64,000 bases of DNA from Dryocosmus kuriphilus. Its lineage: Eukaryota > Arthropoda > Insecta > Hymenoptera > Cynipidae. A program made the translations under genes and the position numbers. The DNA is taken from assembly GCA_038277395.1 (NCBI GenBank), contig CM076190.1, forward strand, positions 249,035,256 through 249,099,255, in the 5' to 3' direction. The number at the start of each line of letters is the position of its first letter. The first letter of the stretch is position 1. Below are positions 56,160 through 64,000 of this stretch, one piece after another. The notes under the pieces were generated by a model. It was not told the DNA's origin. It saw only the letters and a list, made by a program, of their open reading frames with translations, and ran no database searches.

Positions 56160-57640
56160 ATATTTATATTACAAGATACGCATAGGGCAATACAATCCTC
56201 ACACTGTCCACTACAACGGTATACCTTGGGCATCATTAGAGGCACGCAAAGTCCAACTTTTTAGGTGGGTTTAGCAAAAACTCTAATTGTTAATTCAATT
56301 AAAAACTAAGAACTTCATTTCTATGTTATGCATGCAAAATAAAGGCAAAAGGACTCTGATTAAAAAAGTTAATCAGTTCTGAGCAAGCGAACATGACAGC
56401 TTTTATACTGAAGCATGGATGCGCGTAAATATATACTTGGGCGGTACCGAAAACTCAATTATCACTTGCTGAAGATAGAAAAACTAAATTTCGCCTAAGA
56501 ATGTTACCAAATCGAAGAAAGTGGAGAGGGAACTTTTTGAGAAAATCAACCTTTTTGGCAATTTTTTTAAACGCTGATTTTCTTAGATAACACGTAAAAT
56601 TAGAAAAACAATCATATTTATGTTTAAAGATTTTGAATATTCGACATGATTGGACATTGTGAGTATATGCATATTATCGGAAGGTATTCATAATTTAGAA
56701 ACACACCAGAATTAAGTGCGTATAGGTGTGGTTTTCGAAAATCCTTTTTCTATAAAATAATGTTATTATGAGAAATCCATCTATTCAACCCTACGTATCA
56801 ACTGTAAGTGATATTAGTCAAAATTGTACACTGTTTTTCGACATCTTGGGTACGTCACTTTTAATTTTTAAATTTTTTAACAGCGTAGCGTTTATTCGAC
56901 ACTTTGATCACCATATTCGATTAGCCATTTTGAATTTCGTGATTTTAACGTCGCATTTGGATTGAGCGAGATTAAAAGCCCCCAGGTACCAATTTTCAGT
57001 TACATTAACCAGAATTTCATACTTTTTGTCACCATACACGCTCCGCCTATTAGGATTTTGTAATTTTTGACTTAATAATACAGTTATATATTATAATATT
57101 ATACTCATCAACAGAATTAGGAATAACTACCATGGGGAAGACAAGACTATAAAGAATATACATTTTTTCCAAGGAGAGGGAAAACTGATTGATGTTTTAA
57201 TGACAATTTTGATCAACAGTGTGATCCCAGAATTTTCTACTGCACACTTATTGTGCTATAGTTGTTATCTCATGGTTTACAAACTATGACTTTGATGTTC
57301 TTAGATATTTGGCTTTCATAAATCTATTAAAGGAAAGAAATTTGGATAAAATTTTAATGATGGATGGAGTTTATGATGAACGCAATACTGTTGCTAAGGC
57401 AGATATGGAAGTTTTGCACAATCACTAAGTTTGCGTATTGATACAAATAAAGCTGCGTTGACATAAAACGTTATCAAATTTTAATCTAGTGCTAAACCTT
57501 TCCTTCAGTTTACATTTCTTTATATAATGAATGATCAACAATGATAAGATTAATATATTTTCTTAAATTTAACATTCCTTTTTATATAAGTGAACTTTAT
57601 TTTAAGATTATACATTATATCTTGATATTATTTTCAGTAT
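56160..57640. repeat. Part of composite repeat copy 4 shared with 21,960-23,340
   Basis: Colinear match including GCAAAGTCCAACTTT / GCAAAATCCAACTTT, AATAAAGGCAAAAG and TTAATCA.TTCTGAGCAAG. The coding-like segment LMMDGVYDERNTVAKA (about 57,285-57,428, plus strand) corresponds to the short ORF at 23,035. Otherwise non-coding and AT-rich. Confidence 0.7.
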
Positions 57641-58330
57641 TTTCTATTCTGTTGGTAATCCAACCCCGAAATTAACATGCCACAAGTCGAACTTAGCCCT
57701 AAGCTAATCCATCCGAGTCCGAAATTAATCGGTTCCAAGTGAACCCTAGTCCGAAGGTAACTTTATTCCAAGTTAATCTAAGCCCGAAATTTAAATTACA
57801 CAACTCAAAGCGCAAGGCGCGCTGAGAATGTGCCCGAAAAGCGGACAGATTTTTCTCTATTCATTCATTTTTCTGTATAAATCTTTTATAAAAAGAATAA
57901 TTTGTAGCATTTAAATCATTTTTTTTGTGAAGTAGATATATTAAGCCTTATTATTTCTTAAAAATTATATCTCTGACTTTGATGGTAGAGCCCAATATGT
58001 CGAACATATTTTACAGTTAACTTCGTTCTCAGATTGAGTTCTAACTTGTTAATTTCGGGTTCATGTTGGGTGGAATCGGGTTAATTTCGGGCTGGGATTT
58101 TTCTAACTTCCTTATAGTAAGTTGGAACAAGTTTATTTTGGGCATGGGTTTGGTTGGAACAAGGTTAACTTCAAGTTTATGTTGAGTTGGAGCAGATCAA
58201 TTTCAGGCTCGAGTATAGGTGGAACAGTATTAAATTCCGGTTAGTATTTCGTTAATTTCTCATTCGCGTTGAGTTGGAGCTTGCGAATTTCAGTCTCGGG
58301 TTGAACTGGAAACGGAATAACTTCCGGCGA
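57640..58330. repeat. Inverted minisatellite arms around a GC-rich core (copy 4)
   Basis: Same design as 23,355-24,060. The 57,640-57,790 array is written in the opposite sense (CCAAGTTAATCTAAGCCC) to 58,010-58,330 (GTTGGGTGGAATCGGGTTAATTTCGGGC). They flank GGCGCGCTGAGAATGTGCCCG. Confidence 0.65.
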
Positions 58331-59421
58331 GGGTATTAAAATATACTCCATGCTTTTAATTATATTCTGGTATTCCACGAAAATTGCATATTTCGAAATC
58401 ATCGACATAAATTTGACTTTTTAAAAGTTATTTCTTAAGGGGTTCTGATTCATCCGGATTGGAAATTTGCTTCGGTTTCATGAGTATTAATTCTCAACCG
58501 ATTTGCATCAAATGAGATTGAAAACTTTTTCCGGATTTGTTTGGAATGACTCGAATTCGGATGGATAAAGATATCGGCATAAACCTGAATAATTCTCACT
58601 GACCCAGATTGAATTCCAATCCAAAACCTCCGCCAGGAAAGCCAAGTATGAATTTGTGAAATCAATGTTTACCAAGCTATTTGAAAAAGAAATATAATGA
58701 ATCTTTGTAGGATATCCTATTGAAAATTTTGAAAGAAGTTTTCTAAAGCCATTTTAGATATTATAAAACTTGGTGGGATTCAATTTAATACAAGAAACAA
58801 TATACATACGTCCAAATGAGTAGGGCCTAGGTGACGGTATGGAGTCACATACGCATAGGTGCATCAGATTACTTGTACTCTTTCTCAGCCGCCTTTTTCT
58901 CTTCTCGAATTTATTCGTACCACTATTGATAAGGATTGCCGTTAGCTGGAAAAGGGAAAGGGGATTTACAAAACGACCACGAATCCCTGCCAATAGTGGT
59001 ACAAATAGACACATTCTTCCCAAACAATCAATGCTACGAACACGCAATTCGTAAATAAAAATCACATTACTTATTAAGTCAGTTCTTTATTTGTCTTTAA
59101 ACTACTATTCGATATAGTAACAGCGATAACGTGACTTATTTATTTGGTGGATAACTTACTCATTCCTCTTCAGTAGATAGTGTTACTAATTTCCTTAGTC
59201 AATTATTGTTACATAGTGAATTAATGCATTTCTACTAATTATCACAATAAGCGGCTTCACGCAATTGAATTAGTAAATAAATACTACTAATTTGTGGTTT
59301 TATACTAATTCAGATTTAGGAACTGCGGAGAAAGATTTGAGCCTTGAGAAGTACAAAATATTGATTGTTTAATGTAATTAATAGAAACTTGTAGTGTTTT
59401 AAATCGACTTCATTTTCAGTA

Positions 59422-60018
59422 TTAATTTGTGCTAAATTGTGAAGTGACAGGTGGAAGATGGTAGACTCCAGGTATTTGAATAATATCAGGTTCTCTAGAA
59501 ATAAGTTCCTGGAATGACAAAAGGCGATTATCGCATCCAAAAAGTCGCCTAACTCCATCATCCGTTGCTCGGCTACTTTTCCCCGTTTCCAAAGATATTA
59601 TGAGACGGCTGTTAGATGAATCACATACTCCACGTACAATATCTTCATGGTCCACAATTCCCAGGATGTCACCATCGGAATTAGTTATTGTACGAAGTTC
59701 TTCGTATGGTAATATGCGGCGATAAGTACGAACATGCGATGTTTTCAATTTAAGAATAAGTGAACTCCTCTGGATTCTGCTTGGAAAAATGACTCTTTGT
59801 ATTCTCAAAGGCTGGTTCAGATTAGAAGTTTCACCAAGAGAATCAGCTATGGGAGATGAAGGAGGCCTGGCAAAAATAAAATCTCTATGTGGAGAATAAG
59901 GTCTGTCAGTAGAATCAGGGCTGCCAAAAGTAGGTCTTTCAGAAAAAAAAGGTCTCGTAGGAGAAGGAGACCTCTCACAAGAAGCTTGCGTGATATTGTC
60001 GTACTGCGAACTCAATTC
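59422..60018 (-). CDS. Orphan ORF, copy 4 homologue of 9047-9700
   Basis: About 197 residues, unrecognised. The Ser/Pro/Arg-rich N-terminus (SPSPTRPFFSERPTF) and C-terminal region (YRRILPYEELRTI, ILGIVDHEDIVRGV, IQIPGVYHLPPVTS) align along their length with the copy 1 ORF without a frame break, despite many substitutions and length differences near the middle. The frame opens directly after a splice-acceptor-like TTTCCGTTACAG and has no ATG at that point, as in copy 1, so both look like exons. A mariner inserted about 110 bp upstream (60,126) would lie in the preceding intron or promoter. Function unknown. Confidence 0.55.
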   Translation of the reverse strand, partial: ELSSQYDNITQASCERSPSPTRPFFSERPTFGSPDSTDRPYSPHRDFIFARPPSSPIADSLGETSNLNQPLRIQRVIFPSRIQRSSLILKLKTSHVRTYRRILPYEELRTITNSDGDILGIVDHEDIVRGVCDSSNSRLIISLETGKSSRATDDGVRRLFGCDNRLLSFQELISREPDIIQIPGVYHLPPVTSQFSTN

Positions 60019-60125
60019 TGTAACGGAAAGTAGACTTGAATGTATTCTGATACCTGAAATATATTTTAAATAGAAGACTGAAATATAGTGGCATGTATTA
60101 TTCCAAAGCAGAAGGCTATCTTATA

Positions 60126-61060
60126 CGACGTGTGATCAAAACTAAAAGCTGACTTTTTATTTTTAAGACAAAGTATTTATTTATTCATCAATATTGATGC
60201 TGCCCCTTCAACGTTATTCGCCTCGGATATAATGCATTTGTGCCAGCGCTTTTTCCAATCCTCAAAGTATTTCTGATAAGCATTTTTTGTTATAACCTTC
60301 AGCTCTTCCAGGGATGCAGTATTTATCTCCTCAATCTTCGCAAAACGCCGTCCTTTCATGGGTCTTTTCAGTTTTGGAAACAGGAAAGGTCGCGGAGAGC
60401 CAAATCTGGTGAATACGTTGGGTGAGGCATGATTATGGTGTTGTTATTGGCGAAAAAATTACGAACAAGCAATGACGTGTGAGCTGGCGCATTATCATGG
60501 TTTCGGAACAAAGTTCGCTGACATATGTCTCATGCCCAAAATATCCACTAAAATTGCTTGGCACGAGCCAAACGAGATGCCGACAACATCAGCAACTTCT
60601 CTGATGGTAACTCGACGATTCGCCAACACTATTTTCTTCACTTCTTCAACGTTTTCATCAGTTGTTGACGTGCTGGGACGTGCAGGGCGAGCTTCGTCAT
60701 TGACATCTTCTCGGCCTTCCCGAAAGAGTTTTTACCACTTATAAACATTTTTTTTACTCAGAGTACACTCACCGTATGCTACTGTCAACATCTTAAATGT
60801 TTTAAAGCACATAATTCCATTTTTTACACAAAATTGGATGCAAATTCTTTCATCCATTTTTTCAACAGCAGAAAATCGACGAGCACGTAAAACATTTCTA
60901 ACTTTTATGCCTCTCACAAACAAACGAAAAATGCTATATAGCTGAAACTGTGCACATATTTTTGAACGAGTGTACCAAAATAAGAAAAGAAGAAAACGAA
61001 TACCCACTGTAAGCATCCCGTGAAATTCAAAAAGTCACCTTACATTATGATCACACCTCG
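60126..61060 (-). mobile_element. Internally deleted mariner family, copy B (935 bp)
   Basis: Ends CGACGTGTGATCA and TGATCACACCTCG are inverted, with TA at 60,124-60,125 and 61,061-61,062. Copy 1 shows the empty site (CTTACATACTGTGACG, about 9805-9820). Minus-strand orientation relative to copy A; same size and same internal deletion. Confidence 0.92.
60190..60930 (-). pseudogene. mariner transposase, central deletion (copy B)
   Basis: Reverse-strand reading: DNA-binding part (ERICIQFCVKNG, KNVYKW, ARPARPSTS) up to KFVPKP near 60,505, then the same jump to CATGATAATGCGCCAGC (HDNAPAH) and a C-terminal part ending EDWKKRWHKCI, with a stop near 60,190. The deletion boundary is at the same bases as in copy A. 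Extra stops and shifts exist between the parts. Confidence 0.85.
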
Positions 61061-61829
61061 TACACTGTGACGTTGCAAAGTTTTTGCAATGCACTAGTTC
61101 TCAGAATATGGAATTTCTGGTAACATCCAAATACGGATAGTCTGAAGGCACCAACTGACGAGAATCTAGAACAGCCTCAAAATTTTTTCATATCTGTTTA
61201 GAATGTGAGAGAATCGGAAATAAAATACAACTTAAATATACTCGTTTGGTGTATTCGCGAGTGATCGTGTTTTTGCGCTTTTAGTAACGCCTTCGATGGC
61301 TACATGTAAAATTTGAATTGATTGCTATAATCATCTCCTGACTTATATTGTTTGCGTCTATTACCTTTATATTATATTAATTTATATTAATTAATTCCTT
61401 GTTAGCCTTCCATTTTATGTACTTCCTGCATCACATTTTCTGATGGCTTAGCTTTTAACAGAAAATACATCTAGAATTCTGAGCTGAATCGTGTTTCTGA
61501 AGCTAGGACTTTCATCGCTGTTATATTCCGAAAATTTTCTAGTCGATCTTCTGTTTCCTTTTCTTTACTCTATTTGTATTCTTCTACAAGCCTTTCTTTT
61601 TTAAAAGTTATCGTAAGCTCATCGGGTCTAGATTCCAATGCTGAAGTGTATTTCATAAGAACATGGTAATTTGTTTAAGATCATTGAAACGAATAAATCT
61701 TAATGCAGGATTTTCCGATTGCTGCAGGCTTATCTATTATTTCGTACTTGAAATTTAAATTATTTTTGAGAAACCCGCCTTCCGATAACTTTTGATTGCC
61801 CAAACGCTTTAGATAATAGCACGTCTCTG

Positions 61830-62462
61830 AAGCTGCCATCGTCATTTTACAAAGTTGATTTGGAACCTAAGCCATAATTGAGGACTTACTTATTCCGCTA
61901 TTCGCATTTTTTTTAAATAGCTGGCTCGCTTGCTTCGTATGAATATAGCACCGCTAGGCTTATAAGTTCAAAACCACCAATCCGATTGAAGCGGCCTTTT
62001 CCTAGTAATTAAGGACAAATCCAGGGCTCTTGACCAACGATATGCCCTAAGGCGTAGCCCATTTATTTTTTAAGAAATAAGACTGTGCGTTCTGTCTTGA
62101 TATGAAGCTAGCACCGCCACCCTCATAAATCCAAGCCATTATGCAAAGTTATTTGGGACCTATGCTATAATTTAAGATTTATTTAGGTCTAGTTATGGCC
62201 GCAAAACCCAAATTTTGGGCTTCGCAATTTTTTTAAATTTACTGGCGCGTTTGCTTTATATGAAGCTAGCACCGTCATTCTCATAATATCAAAAACTTCG
62301 ATCCGATTGAAGCGAACTTACGCTAGAAATTAAGGAGACAATCCTATACCCTAAGGCGTAACACTTCTATTTATATTTTTATTAGGTCACTGCTTTCGGG
62401 CTTAATAGGAAACTAGCGCCAGCATCCTCGTTGTTCAAAACTATCACTTCGATTAAGTCGGC
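61830..62462. repeat. Degenerate ~160 bp tandem units, right end of copy 4
   Basis: Same unit as 51,980-53,220 (GCTAGCACCGCCACCCTCATAAATCC, CCGATTGAAGC, CCTAAGGCGTA), about four copies, cut by the LTR at 62,463. Confidence 0.75.
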
Positions 62463-62658
62463 TGTTAAGAGGTCTAATACGTATCAACGCTCTAGCTCTA
62501 CCACATCTATATAAAGCGGAGCGCCAAAGCGGTTAAGTTTGTTCCTTTCTAATCTTCATGTATTACTTATTGATTAAGCATTGAAATAAAGACACGGAAA
62601 AGTCAAGATTGACTTGTGCTAACAAGAAACGTTATTATAATATTTTTTACGCGTAACA
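62463..62658 (+). repeat. LTR of a retrotransposon (196 bp)
   Basis: Starts TGTTAAGAGG and ends GCGTAACA, the usual TGTTA...TAACA inverted ends. It contains a TATA box (TATATAAA, 62,508-62,515) and a polyadenylation signal (AATAAA, 62,585-62,590) in the expected order. Immediately after it, TTTTGGCGATCTTGCCAG has the look of a tRNA primer-binding or leader sequence. The opposite LTR is not in the window, so this is the 5' LTR of a truncated or continuing element. Confidence 0.75.
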
Positions 62659-63577
62659 TTTTGGCGATCTTGCCAGAATCAGCATTTTCGGTCTTGAAAT
62701 AAACTCGCTTCTAGGAAACCAGAGGTTCCACATAAAAGCTGATACCGAAACTACACCTGAAATCTACGGACCAGAAAGTGAAGGAAATAATTCTCAAGAG
62801 TATTTTAAAAAGTGAAGAACCCCGGACTTTCCCACGGGCAAGCCCGTAAGCCAAGTAAATAAGAACTCAAGTGAAACTAGCAGGCGAATTAAGTAGTCTC
62901 TATTCTGCGTAGACTTGAGAATCCGAAAACTTAAAAATGAAACGAGTCCCACAAAGAGGTGGAAGAAGGTGCGCGACAAACGGTAGTAAAAACAATGGAA
63001 TCGAGGATCCCATTGGCAACAGCAGCAGTAGCAGCAAAAGGTGATACGTCATCACTGTGGACAAGCAACATGAATATCTACGGAATCCGGGCTTCAACGT
63101 CCGTCACTGCCACAGTAAGCATTTTAATAAAGTAAGAAATCAGCGAATTGTAACTTCGTACTTTTAGTTGAATATTGCTAGAGACTTAAAGCTTTCTAGC
63201 CTATGTTGCGCGGGAAAAAAGCCGAACTTGAAAATAACTGTTCTGTTTTTGGCCAGGTAGTAAAAAAGCATATTCACGTTGGGTATACTCCTGGAGCTCC
63301 TGAGCACTGCCCATTATCAATAAATCGAAATGCGCTACTCTGAAATCAGGGTCAGCCTATGGCGGCTTACGATTGCATTTTATTGTATTAAACCCACAAA
63401 ACTTAAAACTGTACCGCGGTCGCTACACCCAAGTACACAGACAAAAATAGGTCACACGTGTTAGGTACATTGGCATTACAAAAGTACCAAAATAGAGAAA
63501 GTTATCTATATCCATCGGATACCAACGACTCTGAATCAGCCTTTTCTACTAGTTTATCTCCCCTCATAACTGTACCC

Positions 63578-63793
63578 ATGTCTCTTACTCAGAAAGCCAT
63601 AGAGGCGGGGTCACCGACTCTCACCAACACCGAAGAAATGATGGGTAAAATGCTAGCCCAAATGGAGTCTCTTATAATCTCCTTCAGCGCGCTGAAGCGA
63701 GAAAACGATAACAGATTGGAAGGAATCTCTCAATTAAAAAAAAATAGGATGCTCAGGAGAAATAAAAAACCGACAAAGAAATCCAACAGATAG
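63578..63793 (+). pseudogene. Probable gag N-terminal fragment of the LTR element
   Basis: About 0.9 kb after the LTR a 71-codon frame begins at ATG 63,578 (MSLTQKAIEAGSP...), with a heptad-rich stretch (MMGKMLAQMESLIISFSALKREN) and a basic end (RRNKKPTKKSNR). It is cut short at an A-run and by the GC-rich repeat at 63,835. Position after an LTR and a coiled-coil-like start fit gag; no matrix or capsid motif is visible, so this is positional inference. Confidence 0.4.
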
Positions 63794-63834
63794 AAATAAC
63801 TAACGACGATGAGGAATAGGAAAATATAATACAA

Positions 63835-63990
63835 AAAATCTGCCCGCTGCGCGGGCACATTCTCATCGTGCGCTACGCGCGACGCGCTTCGCGCGAAGTA
63901 TGAGCGCGCCTACGACGCGCGTCTGTTCGCACTCGCGCTTCGCGCTCGATAGATTATTCACCTCGCGCTACGCGCTCGGTGTTTATAGAT
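63835..63990. repeat. GC-rich palindromic block, reverse orientation
   Basis: CTGCCCGCTGCGCGGGCACATTCTCATCG and CGCGCTTCGCGCTCG are the reverse complement of the block at 25,200-25,510. They mark another repeat fragment entering from the right edge. Confidence 0.8.
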
Positions 63991-64000
63991 CGTATAAACC

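Larger units (their letters stand above)
51900..62462. repeat. Composite large repeat, copy 4 (longest)
   Basis: Contains, in order: ~160 bp tandem units (51,980-53,220), the segment shared with copy 2 (53,600-53,890 and 56,160-58,370), the segment shared with copy 1 (57,790-61,340), the segment shared with copy 3 (61,390-61,830), and again ~160 bp tandem units (61,830-62,460). Insertions inside are about 2.3 kb at 53,890-56,160 (with a mariner) and a second mariner at 60,126-61,060. Similar tandem units at both ends suggest either very long terminal repeats or a tandem organisation of the whole unit; orientation was not tested exhaustively. It ends where an LTR begins (62,463). Confidence 0.7.

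Overview
This 64 kb window looks like repeat-rich, AT-rich nuclear DNA from an insect. Introns with GT/AG borders, mariner and Tc1 elements, an EnSpm/CACTA element with a BEN-domain gene, Penelope-type GIY-YIG fragments, an R1-like LINE and Ty3/gypsy pol relics all point to an arthropod. A hymenopteran is my guess, at low confidence. I found no complete host gene. The only recognisable host sequence is two exons of a DEF8-like (Rubicon-homology) gene at 39.95-40.51 kb.

Layout. 0-1.1 kb: Ty3/gypsy integrase end, broken by four in-frame stops. 2.3-5.3 kb: four tandem copies of a ~0.85 kb unit. 5.8-10.6 kb: copy 1 of a very large composite repeat, carrying a mariner with no 3' end and a conserved orphan ORF on the minus strand. 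10.64-18.06 kb: satellite array of 161/158 bp monomers with higher-order structure, then three divergent ~145 bp units. 20.08-21.49 kb: two Tc1 fragments head to head, forming a ~1.4 kb hairpin. 21.6-24.1 kb: composite repeat copy 2.

25,714-37,706 is a 12.0 kb EnSpm/CACTA-type element inserted into a Penelope GIY-YIG ORF. It has matching termini and a 2-bp TG target duplication, and removing it restores the Penelope reading frame. It carries a BEN-domain gene (minus strand, seven exons inferred from splice sites and open frames) and a DDE transposase (plus strand), divergently arranged. Each has a few disabling mutations, and three MITEs are nested inside.

38.2-46.7 kb holds the DEF8-like exons, an internally deleted mariner (42.05-42.96 kb), and a foldback element (44.54-46.69 kb) whose arms flank a nearly intact mariner. 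46.8-47.6 kb is composite repeat copy 3, followed by a gypsy pol relic. 48,966-50,571 is an internally deleted R1-like LINE with a 14-bp target duplication. 51.4-51.7 kb is a second Penelope fragment. 51.9-62.46 kb is the longest copy (4) of the composite repeat, interrupted by two members of one internally deleted mariner family and followed by a solo-like 5' LTR plus gag start (62.46-63.8 kb). The window ends in GC-rich palindromic repeat.

The window is a stack of insertions whose order can often be read: Penelope before EnSpm before MITEs; composite repeat before mariner; foldback before mariner. All reading-frame and homology statements are by eye; no alignment or database search was run.
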